Shown here: positions 49,538 through 61,019 of the stretch, piece by piece
How positions within the stretch are numbered: position 1 is the stretch's first letter
Layout of the letters: every line of letters begins with the position of its first letter
Assembly (NCBI RefSeq): GCF_040712315.1
Contig: NC_134013.1
Span: 37,769,501-37,833,500 of the forward strand
Direction: 5' to 3'
Length of the DNA: 64,000 nt
Origin: Castanea sativa
Taxonomy: Eukaryota > Streptophyta > Magnoliopsida > Fagales > Fagaceae
Notes under the pieces: model-generated
What the model was told of the DNA's origin: nothing
Database searches by the model: none
Seen by the model: the letters and a program-made list of their open reading frames with translations, nothing else
Translations under genes and position numbers: made by a program

Positions 49538-50983
49538 AGCTATACTTTTTAGGTGGCTTAGAATCTTGTATAATATGACTGCCAAGAAATGGAATGGAAT
49601 TTCAAATAGAATAATTGTAATTACCTTTAAGTAATGCACTTTATTGGGTTATTGTTTAGTAACAATTGATATGGACAATATTTTAGGGTTCTACACACTA
49701 TTTTTGTAAGAAAAGAGGTGGATGATTATGAAATACTACCAAATTCAAAAAGTTAACTTGGCTTGTCAGTGGAACAATATATTGATTAGTTTTTAAGAAG
49801 TTTCAACCATTAAAGGGTGTCTAAAATGATGTACTAAATCTGAAATCTTCGTCTTAAATAATATTTTCGTAATCAATACATTTTTTGTTTATTGGTAATG
49901 GATGATTTTCTATTGGCATGCATTGTACTTGATAGATTTTGTCACACAAATAGTGAACAGAACTATATGTTTGCATATGGTGATAGTATTCCTATTATTG
50001 TTGTTGTTACAATCATCTATATTAAAATCATAGATAGAATTTCGTATTCAGATTGTTATGAAAACCAAAAAATTGTAATGTTCTGATAATAAGCTCTGCC
50101 CCATTTCAACTCTTTCACGGCTTCCTCTGTTCCTCTAAATCTAAATGGTCCTCACCAAAAAAAAGTGGCACTTGCAGCATTTTTTTTATTTATTGTATAC
50201 TTTCAGCTATTCTCAAAATGTAATTTATTTTTTCCAGCACTAAAGTAGGTGTCATATTTTCTTTTGACCTGATAAACTCTAGCCCAAATGACACCTCATC
50301 TCCTTGTGAGATCATGAAGGAGGTTAAGGTTGTGGGTTTAAGAGTAAGACCCATTGAATTTGTGTAACTTATCAATTATCAATAAAATTAAAAGTTGTCA
50401 TCTTTTTTAATTTATTAATACATTATGCTCAGTTTGAATGGTCTGCTTGTACTATAGTTCATCATTTGCACACGAAAGAGTTTGTACAAAGTTATGTACA
50501 ACCAATACGTTGTTTTTTTCTTTTTTTCTTTTTATGGTGGTCATACTTTGATTTCAAGGACCACTCCATCTTGATTCAAGTATTTACTCATATGAAAAAG
50601 CAGCTTATTTAATGACAATGTTACCACAAGCTACTATTATTTATGACACCCCAACATCATGTGGGGTGTCAAGAATATTGTAAAGAAAATGAAAAAGGAT
50701 TTTGAAAGCTTTTGCAAGCTTAATAAGCAACGTTCTTGATTTTTCAGAGCATTGCTCTAACTCCTCAGAACACATTTGAATGAAAATGGAGAAATGTAGA
50801 AGGCTTAATTAATTTAGCTCATACTAAGTTTTTGGCAGCATATTGAGTTTTTTATATGTATTCCCTGTGGTTGATTGTCATACTTATCGTTTGTGCTAGA
50901 AATTAGGCTATACATTAAGATCCTTGCCAATTTATCTTCAACATGTGCTTATATTACTCTTGACTCCTTAAACTTCGTGTAGT
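49171..50983. other. Outer element, subterminal non-coding DNA
   Basis: No gene seen between the left inverted repeat and the mobile-domain gene. It contains a (CT) tract at 49,503-49,534 and T-rich runs. It could be the promoter or untranslated leader for the gene at 50,984. Confidence 0.55.
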
Positions 50984-52449
50984 ATGGCTGTCGTTACTGC
51001 TGAGATCCCTGATGAGTTCGATCCTGGTCCCATGGAGGGTTCGGTGTTAAGGTTTATAAAAGAATATCGATCGTGCACTGTTTGGGAAGGCAAGGTAAAA
51101 TTAAAACCGACCACCTGCTAAATTTCTATATTTTCTTCTTATCCTTTTACATTATGTTGATTTTTTTTCCATTTCTAAAATTCTAAGTTTGTCAATGGTA
51201 CTAGCTGTGAATGCATATTCATGCCCATTAGTTGGGTTGAGTTAGATTGGTTGACTATTGCACACCCTTACATAAAGGCTACACCTAGATAATTAAAGAC
51301 ACTACCATTGATAAGATTTAGAGAGGTTTGATTGTTTCAGTCTTTTGGCATTGGACTAAGATAACCAAATTGAATTGTGAGAGCCAGAGAGAATCAAATT
51401 TTGATGTATGTATTGATTGTAAACATGGTGGGTAATGGGTTGGATTGCTATTATGGCAATGTTTACACTAGCATGCATGACATAAGTAGTAGGATAAACA
51501 GCTAAAAACAAATGTATCAAGTGCATTGCATCCTTTTATTTTTCTCCCGTTGTTGCTTTTTTTTTTTTTGATGATATTTTAATTTCCCTTGATAACCGTT
51601 TTTTTTTTTTGGGATCAATAGCTATAATCATATATACAAAGGTTATGACATATTGCATCTCATCACCATGGTTCTATCATGTGCAGGATCCGAGGACACT
51701 GAAGTGCTGTAGTTGTAATGACGAGTACCGAAAACGATGCCCGATGGTGGATGATTGCGTCCTCGACATTGTTAAGAGAGTTGGATTAGAGGGGCTTCAT
51801 AGGACCCCATCTAGAGAGATTGATCATAACTTGATAACGGCCTTCGTTAAGCGATGGCAACCTGAAACCCACACCTTCCACCTTCCACCTGCCACATGGT
51901 GAGACAACGATCACATTACAGGATGTGAAGGTTCTTTTGGGCATTCCAATCGATGGTGTGGCAATTGTTGGAACAACTGACTTGGTGTGGGCTAATGAAT
52001 GTCAAGATATGCTTGGAATTGTTACTAATCGTGTGGTGCTGAAAGGACAAAGGATAAAAATTAACAGGCTACTTGAAAAAGTTGACCAAGGATTGCTCGA
52101 TGGCGCAGCAGAGGTGCTTGTGGATCAGTATGCACGGTGTTATATTCTAGCTCTCCTGGGGGGACACAATTTTCGCCGACAAGTCTGGCGATAGGGTGCA
52201 TACGATATGGTTGCAGATGTTGAGGGACCTTCGTAATCCACCTCGGTACAATTGGGGGAGCGCTTGCCTTGCATGGTTGTACAGAGAGTTATGCAGGACA
52301 ACCAACAGAGGTGCCGTTTAAATTGGTGGGGCCTTGATACTGGTTCAGTATTGAAATGGGTCAGATTCCCTTTTTTATGCCCAAGGATGGACCTCCCACC
52401 AGATGATGCATATGACCCACCATTAGCACCTTCTCCGTTGTCCATTAAG
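50984..52449 (+). pseudogene. Plant mobile domain (aminotransferase-like) gene, copy 1, broken
   Basis: Exon 1 is 50,984-51,094 (start ATG, 37 codons, GT donor) and exon 2 begins at 51,687 after a CAG acceptor. Exon 2 shows the plant mobile domain: LDIVKRVGLEGLHRTPSREI, FVKRWQPETHTFHL and, in the next frame, TITLQDVKVLLGIPIDGVAI. A 7-bp tandem duplication (CACCTTC / CACCTGC) near 51,878-51,892 causes a frameshift. Another frameshift is near 52,160 at a G-run, and reading continues as GDRVH...LRDLRNPPRYNWGSACL. The plant mobile domain occurs in transposons and in the MAIN/MAIL1 nuclear proteins; its exact role in transposons is unsettled. Confidence 0.78.
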
Positions 52450-52775
52450 TAAGTCTTTTCCTTGACCGATTCTTTCTATTGGAAATAGATCCATAATTTT
52501 AAATGACATGACACATTGTTAGACATAGAAAATAAAATTTTAACCTTGATATTCCTCAAATTTTGAAAATTAATAAGATTTCTATTTATTTTTATATATC
52601 ATTTTACAACCACTGAGGTCATATGTTATGATTGATGTATAATACAAGTGTTATTAATTTCTAGCTCCACCACTAATCATAAGTTTATATAATCATTTAT
52701 TGGTATAAATTTAGTGGTATGTAATGTTAAATTTACGATTGCCCATCATTAATTGTTGTTGATTATTTCAAATTC
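52450..52775. other. AT-rich spacer between the converging genes of copy 1
   Basis: A 325-bp gap with no gene. Both neighbouring genes end here, tail to tail. Confidence 0.6.
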
Positions 52776-54092
52776 TCAATTCCAAGTATTGACTCCCTCT
52801 TTCTTAATTCTAGGACCGTGTGGGTCGTGAGCACGAAGAATAGCCCCATCGAAATTTGTTTGGTTTGGTACCGTTAGCTTATGATCATAATACTTCGTTT
52901 TAATGAAATCTCTAAGGTGATCAATTGTTGCTGTGTGATTTTGTTGCAACGTTGGAACAAATTTTGCTGCAAGAAAATTACAATCCATCATTCTACCATC
53001 AAGGGTCATGCCAAAGGGCATACAACTATGAAAACCCCCATAAGATGTGACCATCCATAGTCCCTATTTAGACTTCACGACTGCCCCAATGTACCACATG
53101 CATGACCCATCTATGCATTTCGCATACAGTCTACTTTTGGTCGACCTACTAGTCATAAAGTTTCTGTAATGCTTTGCGGCGTAAATTGTTAATGCACGTT
53201 TCACCGCCTCTTTATTTGCAAAAATCAACCCTATACAAAAATTCATGTCCACATTCCAAGAAGAAGCAAATGATTGCTGAACAACTTCAGGATCAACTAT
53301 ATTTTCCCAAGTATTTGCATAAAATAATGAGGTAGGAGGTTCATAAACGGGGGTTATATTTGTAACATGTTGAACTCTAACAATAGCGTCTGCATCATCT
53401 TCATCACATTTAATCATATTATCAACATGAGGATTGGAAGTAATTTCATGGTCATCAACACCCCTGTCAAAGTCACCTCGCTCAATCCTCTCTTTGTACT
53501 CATCTCTATCGTCAAGATCTTCCCCAACACAGTGTTCGTCTTCATTTTCAACTACTGGAAGTGTAGAGAATTCACCTCGATGTGTACAAAATTGATCTTC
53601 ATATCTATTACCAGGTTCGCTCTCAATTGTTGTTGGTGTCTCTTGAAAAGAGGGTATATAGCCTCCCAATGTAATGCATCGATCATCTAGGACTGCAAAC
53701 TGTAGAGATGTAGTTGTTTGTACAATTTCTTCTATGCCAACTTCCGCACATGGCTCCAAAGTGACGTACAACTCAAAATTTGCTACTTGTTCCTATTTTT
53801 GCATCTTGCTAAACATGATCTTCACATGTTTGTCTTCTATTATCGCCATATATCTGTAATTAATGCATTGATTGAGGACTTCATGTGGAGATCGGAAAGT
53901 AATATGTATGTCATACAAAGCAAGGTTCACTTGCAGCTCTTCCATAATTTTTATTTTCAAATCATTTAGGTTCTTTAGCTTACGGCATATCATCATATAG
54001 TAGCACTAGATATCCGGACCTTTAAATGGGAATCTGTTATAAGGGTTGGCATTGCTAAGGGGTCCACCGTAGTATATATTTATATAGATCAT
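52776..54092 (-). pseudogene. MURA-type transposase N-terminal part, copy 1, truncated
   Basis: One minus-strand frame from ATG at 54,092 to a stop at 52,776, with internal stops at 54,006-54,008, 53,793-53,795 and 53,064-53,066. About 435 codons in all. Early part: YRYMAIIEDKHVKIMF. Middle: acidic sequence. Late part: the MuDR N-terminal DNA-binding type domain, FANKEAVKRALTIYA, YAKCIDGSCMWYIGA and a GGFHSCMP zinc-like end, followed by FIKTKYYDHKLTVPN. The catalytic DDE core that should follow is absent. It converges on the mobile-domain gene. The same architecture occurs in copy 2, so the truncation is probably ancestral. Confidence 0.75.
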
Positions 54093-54490
54093 TGTCAACC
54101 TATAGATTATCAAGTGCAATTGTGTTAATGACAAATTTATAACTCTCAATCAACATCAATCACAAAACTTTGTGTATGAAATGTCAACAATACTAACCTC
54201 AACCAAATTTGCATATACTCACCTCAGGTCACATACAAAAATAGTCATTACTAATTTCATATTCTTTTTAAATTCCAAATCATTCTAAGTATCAAACCTA
54301 AATATTATACCAACCAGTTATCCATTGAAATCTCTGTTACAAATCTTATACAAATATATCTTGAAATAATTTATGCTAAAGAGACTACAAATACTATTTT
54401 ATGTATCAATCTCATAATCCATTTCATACCCATGATAAAGACCTAAAAGTACTAAATATTCCTAATAATGATTTTTTTTTTCCAAATAAC
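54093..54490. repeat. AT-rich flank of the inner insertion
   Basis: Non-coding. The last part (about 54,450-54,470) has TACTAAATATTCCTAATAAT, which matches the array right of the inner element, so the insertion lies within that array. Confidence 0.6.
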
Positions 54491-54503
54491 CTTACTATGC
54501 TAA
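54491..54503. repeat. Target-site duplication candidate, left (CTTACTATGCTAA)
   Basis: Thirteen bases that recur with one change (CTTACTATACTAA) at 60,411-60,423. Mutator-like elements usually duplicate 9-11 bp, so part of the match could be chance or family sequence. Confidence 0.65.
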
Positions 54504-54960
54504 CAATTTTGTTAATTGCCCAGTTATGAAAGAATGTAGGAAACTAACATCTCAAGTTTCTAAAATTCGAGATCTGTTTAAAAATCGAGTTTTTAATACT
54601 CGATTTTGGGTTTTTTCATATGGTAACATGGACAGAGTTTTCCACGTGGATATTGAGTTTATAAAACTCGCTTTACAAACTCGAGTTTCTAAAACTCGAT
54701 TTCTAATCAACGTTATTAAACTCCTTTCTAAAATCAAGTTTCAGAAACACGTTTTTTACCACTTAAAACCTAAAATCTGGCCTGACTCGTCACTCTCACT
54801 TTCTCTCACTCTCAGACACTCCTCACTCTTAAGCTCCCTCTCAGAAACATGCTTTCAAACCCAAACACCCTCTCAGACACCAAAATCAGTTACTCTCACT
54901 CTAACGAAGACGCTCAGTCACTCTCACGGTCAGTTACTCTCCTTACTCTCACGCTCCTCT
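54504..54960 (+). repeat. Inner element, left terminal inverted repeat
   Basis: Carries several 'AAACTCGA' / 'TCGAGTTT' words and CTC-rich sequence. The inverted match to about 59,940-60,410 is strongest around CGAGATCTGTTTAAAAATCG. Confidence 0.75.
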
Positions 54961-56926
54961 TATTGGCGGCCCGAAGACCCTCAATCAAAATCCTTATTTA
55001 AGGTATGTGTAGGTTAATGATCTTCGTTCAAGTTCGTCTTCAAGTCCATTAATTCTTCTTCTTCTTCTTCTTTTTCTTCGCCAATTCCGCCTTCGATTCC
55101 AGTCCTCAAGAGTGCACTCAAGCACCCCAAACCCACTAAGCCATTCCCAGAACCAGAACGTTACTATTCTTTCTTTCCCCACTTTGTTATTTGGAACTGC
55201 TTTTGTTTTCAAAACTCAATTTTGGGGTGTTAAGTTCATCTCTCTAAAAGCAACAAAAATAGCATTAGTCATCAATGTTTGATTTCATTAGGTGCAATTC
55301 TATTTTCCCTTCTACTTAAAGAATAATAAATAATGCATTGAGCCATCTCTATAATTTTTGTTTCTAGGACTGTGACACTCAAAAATTGGTTTAGCTGACC
55401 TAGAAGAGTGAAAAGTGAAAATGTAGATAAGTTCTTCCACAGCCTCTTGTATAGTTTGAAAGTGACATGGTGAAGAATAATGTTATAATAGATAATGATA
55501 TTAGCAAAATTTGAGTTGACCCAACCAAACTTGAAGACCCCCCAAATACTCATGTAATTTCCTTACTTGGTTACATATGTTTTCTGCAGATAGGTATTCC
55601 TAAAGAAAAAGAATAAAGTTTCCTTACATTTTGATTTTGCTTCAGAAGCTTTTGCCATTGTAAAATTAAGGGGGAGTTTTTAGTTTCTCTTTCACACAAC
55701 AACAACAAGAAGATCTCAAAACTGAAAAAGAGAAACAAAACATAGTGATTGTTTTGTTTTTGTTTTGTGCTTTCACTCTAAGAAACACTTGCTTATTATT
55801 CTCACTCTTTTTTAGATTCATTGAATCACAAGCTTGATGCCTCCATTTAATTCAAACCAAACTATTCCATTTGAAATCACAAAGCGTTCTTATTTATGTT
55901 ATGAGAAGTATTCATCTACAGGGTCAAGACTGATGGTCCATAGATTATTTAGCACTTACACATGTTTACCTGATTGTAATCAGAAAAATCAAAGTGAATT
56001 GGAGCTTTTTAATCCATACTTCCTTGAAAGTACAACAAAGAATGTAGTGATTTGCTATTTGTAATTTATGATCAATACCTTGCTTTTCAATGTGATAAAA
56101 ATGTAAGCATTTCTTTGAATCCCTGCTTGCTGAAATCTATCTTTGATTCACTAAAATTGTGCTTAGCCTAGTGATCATGCCAAAAACAAGCTTATCTTAA
56201 TTAGATCTTCTTTGTTTTTTGGGGGGCTAATTACTTTACAAATTATCGAATTGGCGAGAACATGTTTTGAAGTACTATTAACAAGTTTTTGTGCTTGGAT
56301 ATGCATTTACATATCACAGGAATTAGTCAGGTTTTGGGAATGGATAAAAAGCATTGCTTGTTGAAAAATAGAATTATGTGATGTCATTTTGCAATTAAAT
56401 GGAAACTTACAATTGATTTTGTCAACATTATATATTTTTTGGGTAGATGGATTAGTTAGAATTTTATTTAACAAATCAAAAACATTGATTCAAGAGCAGT
56501 AGGCTTGAGATTCAGCAGAACACACACTGTAGAGCCAGAAATGCTAAACAATAAACACAGCATAGCAATGTTTGAGAAAACCATAAAGCCACAACAAACT
56601 TAACTCATCTAGCAACAGCTACTTTAGGCAAGTAAAACTCAACTACTTAGAGTCAATTGTACAAACTCAGTACCACTTAGCTTAACTCAAATGAATAAAA
56701 AATCAAGGGATAGAAAAGACCAAGGCTGGATTGAATCCCCAATTACAGCAGAGTACTCTATTTAATCCTGAGTTATAGTTGTACTTCTTCTTGATTTCCA
56801 TTCTTTTAGCGTCCTTTTTTTAATAATGCCAATAAGTTGCTCTTCAGTATAGATTTTCCTTGCATGTAGAATAGCATTTCTTTGCCCCTACACTATTAAT
56901 GATCTCACAATAGCACTCTTTGTAGT
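54961..56926. other. Inner element, non-coding stretch before the mobile-domain gene
   Basis: No gene seen. Two clusters of CTT microsatellite (about 55,047-55,075) and AT-rich DNA. Probably leader or intron sequence of the mobile-domain gene. Confidence 0.5.
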
Positions 56927-57917
56927 ATAGAGCCTCGAATTGATGAGGATCCAGAGATCATGCGCCCTGGTCCAGAAATTACTTCATGGCTGACGCAACA
57001 AACAAATCATCGATCAGAAATTATTTGGAATGGCGAGGTGAAATATCTAGTTCTAACAACCACTTTATTTTTTACAAAGCGAGTTTCACTTTTAGCAAGT
57101 TCTTTCAAAGTTGTATTTCTAGTTCTATCAACTGCTATAATTTTTATTGATTTTGTAGGACCCGGGCCCACTTTAGTGCCATGGTCGCTCTAAGGAGATG
57201 GAACACATATCAATGCAAGATAATCAGGTGATAGACATTATCAAGTTGGTGGGGCTAGAAGGATTGTTTAGGGCCCCTTCTAGAGAGATAGATCATTGCC
57301 TAATAACGACCCTAGTTGAGCAATGGCAGCCGGAGACTCATACGTTCCATCTTCCACATGGTGAGATGTCAATTACCCTACAAGATGTGGAGGTCATTTT
57401 TGGACTTCTTATAGACGATGAGGTCTTGGTTGGGCTGACTGCTGTGGAGAATTGGAGGCAGCTGTGGGTGAAGTTGCTTGGTTTTGGAGTTCTAACGAAT
57501 GACAACAAAACTTTGGTGGGGCAAAGAATTCTCATTAGCCGCCTTGTTGAGCGCATTGCAGAGCCACTGCCTCATGATGCAATGGAGATTCAGATACATG
57601 AGTATGCCTAGTGCTATATGTTAGCGCTACTAGGGGATAAGATTTTCATGGACAAGTTAGGAGATAGGGTGCATTTGATGCACTTAGAGTTCCTGCGGAA
57701 CCTTCGTGATCTGCCATAGTATAGTTGGGGTAGTGGTTGCCTGGCATGATTGCACCGAGAGTTGTGCCGGGCAAGCCAAAAAGAGACATCACAGTGGTGG
57801 GGCATTGCAATTGGTCCAGTATTGGGCATAGGAGAGGTTGCCATTCTTGTGCCCGAAGATAGAGCTCTCACCTGGAAGTGATTATGGCCCATGGCCAAAA
57901 GCTCCACTTGCATTTAA
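56927..57917 (+). pseudogene. Plant mobile domain gene, copy 2, broken
   Basis: Colinear with copy 1. Where copy 1 has AGTATGGC the second copy reads AGTATAGA, so the start codon is lost (ATA). Exon 1 ends at 57,037 (GAG|GTGAAA) and exon 2 begins at 57,159 (TTGTAG|GACC). Exon 2 carries IIKLVGLEGLFRAPSREID, LVEQWQPETHTFHLPHGEM, SITLQDVEVIFGL and KIFMDKLGDRVHLMHLEFLR. In-frame stops lie near 57,174, 57,609 and 57,717. The 7-bp duplication seen in copy 1 is absent here. Confidence 0.78.
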
Positions 57918-58017
57918 GTAAGTATTTTCCCGATATTCAGTGCGTTATGCAATGTACTCTTTTTAGTAACTAAATGGTATTATCTTATCTTATGTTATTC
58001 ACTTGTAACTATAAATG

Positions 58018-59195
58018 GGTGCAACCCATACCTTGTAGTAAGAAGGCTTATAGCCCTCATATTTCAACTCTATCATAGATTTGAGATGCTTAATTGGGGT
58101 AGTGTGATCCTCACATAATTTCTTAAGGATGTCTGATGCAATAAAATTAAAATTCATTAGTCTAACATTATTTCACACCCCAATCGGTATACACGTGTGA
58201 AGACCCACATACACGGTGACCATTCATAGTCTGTGGAGATTGGGCTTCATGATTGCACGGACATACCACTTGCATGACTCATCCACACATTTCGCACAAA
58301 GTTTTTTCTTCGTCGACCTACTGATCATAAAATGTTTGTTTTCCTTGAGGGCACAAATTGTTAATGCGTGCTTCACCTCCACTTTATTGGCAAAAGTCAA
58401 CCCTTTGCACAAATTCATCCCCTCTCTCCAAGTAGACACAAATGGTGTCTCAATATGTGAAGGATCAACCATATTTTTCCAAGTATTTGCAGAAAATGAC
58501 AAGGCAGGAGGTGCGTAGGCAGGGATTGTGTTCGTAATGTTTTGGACACTAATAATATTGTCTGCATCAGGTTCACTATTGTCCAATGTCTCATCTTCAT
58601 CAATATCCCTCTCAAAGTCCCCTTGTTCAATCTTTTCTTCAAACTCACCTCTATCGACAAAATCTTCACCGTTAATGACAGTAGTCTCATCAACACAGTC
58701 GTCATCATCATCGTCATCATCATCATCATCATTAGCATGAACATCATCATCCTCTACATGTGTAGAATACTCATATTGAGCAACCGGAACTATAACCTGT
58801 AAACTTGTGGTTGTTTGTTGGATTTCCTTGATACCAACTTCTGCACGCGGCTCCAACTGTATGTATAACTCAATACCATTTACTTCAGGTATTCTCTCCA
58901 ACTTGTCAAACATGATCTTTACATGTTTGTCTGTTTCTATCGCCATATACTTATAATTAATCCGGTGCTTTAGGACTTCATGTGGCATACGATAAGCAAT
59001 TTGTATGTTGTGTACAGTAGGATTCGCACACAATTCTTCCATAATTATCATATTCAATTCATCAAGGGTCTTCAACCTATGATCAATTTGGGTATAATAG
59101 AACTTTATACCCAGCCCTTCAAATGACAATCCCTTGTTCACATTGGCATTCTTAAGCGGACTACCATGGTATAAGATTATATCAATTACAGACAT
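58018..59195 (-). pseudogene. MURA-type transposase N-terminal part, copy 2, truncated
   Basis: An uninterrupted 323-codon frame from 59,195 to 58,224, then a frameshift to another frame that continues to about 58,020. It has the leading GLGIKFYY and VLKHRINYKYMAI blocks, an aspartate run, the MuDR-type N-terminal domain (FANKVEVKHALTICALKEN, CAKCVDESCKWYVRA), and after the shift YKPSYYKVW, where the match ends. The DDE core is missing. No internal stop occurs before the frameshift, so this copy is the better preserved of the two. It might bind element ends but could not cut DNA. Confidence 0.78.
58703..58738 (-). repeat. Aspartate-encoding trinucleotide run in MURA copy 2
   Basis: An ATC-type run on the plus strand (GAT/GAC on the minus) codes 11 consecutive aspartates. 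Copy 1 has only an acidic region here, so the run expanded in copy 2 or shrank in copy 1. Confidence 0.85.
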
Positions 59196-59930
59196 TATGA
59201 ACCTGTTAGAGTCAAGTTACTATGTTAGTTAAAAAACATTTTATCTAGTCAAACTACACAAAGTACAAATTCCAATTCATTCAAATGGTATGAATTTCAT
59301 TACACATTCGTTACACATTTCATACCCAAATCCTTTTTTCGTCATGCTAAGACTACCCATTTCATACCCAATACAAAAAAAAAAGGCCAAAATCCTTGTA
59401 AAAGTATACAACATTTTATCTAATTACATACCTATAACATTTACATACCATTTCATACCCAATACAAAAAAAAAAAAAAAAAACCATTTCATTACACATT
59501 CAAAGGGAATGAATTACATACCCATTTCATTACAATTCATTTAAAGGGAGTAAGTCACCCATTTCATTTCATACCCATTCAAAGGGCATGAATTACATGT
59601 AAAGATCATTACAATTCATTCACTACCCATTTCGTACCCAGAACAATGAACAAAGTCAAAAACCTTGTAAGATCATGATAAAAATAAGAGCCTAGAAATG
59701 ATGAATAAAATTTTGATAACAAAAACCATGCAAATAAATACTCAAAAAATTAACACTAACAAAACAAAGTTCTATAATTCACAATATTGGTATCTTAACT
59801 AAGTTATGTTAACTATCTACAAAATAAATAGTCAAACTCTTTAACCCACACCCAACAACAACAACTAATACCCAACTACAATGACAATCAAATAAAAAAA
59901 CTCTTACCTGAGATATGAATTTGTTGAGAG
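59196..59930. other. Inner element, non-coding DNA right of MURA copy 2
   Basis: No gene. Repeated words such as CATTTCATACCCAA and ATTCAAAGGG(A/C)ATGAATTA make several short, imperfect direct repeats between 59,270 and 59,650. Confidence 0.6.
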
Positions 59931-60410
59931 GGAAGAGCAGTGAGAGAGGCAATGTGGTGAGTGAGAGTGAGAGGCAATGTGGTGTGAGAGTTATGGGTGA
60001 GTGAGGTAGTGAGTTAGTGAGGTTGAGTGTTATGGGTGAGAGAGTGAGGGCTGATAAAATTCTTATCTATGTTTATAAAATTTTGTAGACTGATGCGTGT
60101 ATCTTCTGTGTTTATGAAATTTTTCCTAGCGCAACTCGAGTCTATAAGACTCGAGTTCTATGCAAATTTTAATTAAATATCGAGTTTCTAATACTCGATA
60201 TCTATGAGTATAAAAATGTTTTCCCCTCAGAAAATAGAGTCTTTAAGACTCGAGATCTATGTGGCATTTTAGTCCAAGTCAGCAAGTGCACAGCAAGTGC
60301 AAAGCGAGTTTCTAACAGTCGATTTTTAAACAGATCTCGAGTTTCTAAAACTCAAGATGCTATTTTCCTTAATCCTTCAAAACGTTAGTTAGCTTACTAT
60401 ATAGAATCCC
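59931..60410 (-). repeat. Inner element, right terminal inverted repeat
   Basis: The reverse complement matches 54,504-54,960 most closely at CGAGATCTGTTTAAAAATCG. A GTGAGAG-rich end near 59,960-60,060 mirrors the CTC-rich end of the left arm. Confidence 0.75.
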
Positions 60411-60423
60411 CTTACTATACTAA
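60411..60423. repeat. Target-site duplication candidate, right (CTTACTATACTAA)
   Basis: Partner of 54,491-54,503 with one base changed (G to A). Confidence 0.65.
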
Positions 60424-61010
60424 TTCCCAAAAATCCCCCCTAACAATTGATCACAATATTTAATACTAAATATTCCCAATAATTAATCACAATATTAATT
60501 TTTTTTAAACCTAGCATTTTTTAATCACAATATTTACACTAACAAAAAAAAAATTCCCAATATGTTGTAATAACATAATTAATCACAATATTTGGTACTA
60601 AGTATTCCCCCAATACTAAATATTCCCAATAATTAATCACAATATTAATTTTAAAAAAAAACTAGAAAATAACTTAATCACAATATTTACACTAACAAAA
60701 AATAAACAAATGTTCCCAATATGTTGTAATAACATAATTAATCACAATATTTGGTACTAAAAATTCCTAATAATTAATCACAATATTAATTTATTTCTAA
60801 AAAACTCAGCAAATAATTTAATCACAATATTTACACTAACAAAAAAAAAACAAATATTCCCAATATGTTGTAATAACATTAATCATAATATTTACACTAA
60901 CCCAAAAAAAAAAAATTTCCTAATACGTTCAAATTTTTTCTTTAAAAAAAACCTAGCAAATAATCACAATATTAACTAACAAAAAATAGTCTCAATATTG
61001 TAAAAACATT
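60424..61010. repeat. AT-rich tandem array (about 145-180 bp units)
   Basis: The word CAATATGTTGTAATAACAT recurs near 60,555, 60,717 and 60,860, together with AATCACAATATTTACACTAAC. It makes about four imperfect units. A fragment is also found left of the inner element near 54,450. The array is the target of the inner insertion. Confidence 0.75.
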
Positions 61011-61019
61011 ACCTGTGAG

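Larger units (their letters stand above)
54504..60410. mobile_element. Inner Mutator-like element (about 5.9 kb), nested in the outer element
   Basis: The left end reads AATTTTGTTAATTGCCC... and the right end, in reverse complement, TATAGTAAGCTAACTAACG... Both resemble the outer ends. Inward the two arms share CTCGAGATCTGTTTAAAAATC. The element is flanked by 13-bp direct repeats with one mismatch. It holds the second mobile-domain gene (+) and the second MURA-type gene (-), converging like those of the outer element. The shared plan shows one family inserting into a relative. Confidence 0.8.
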
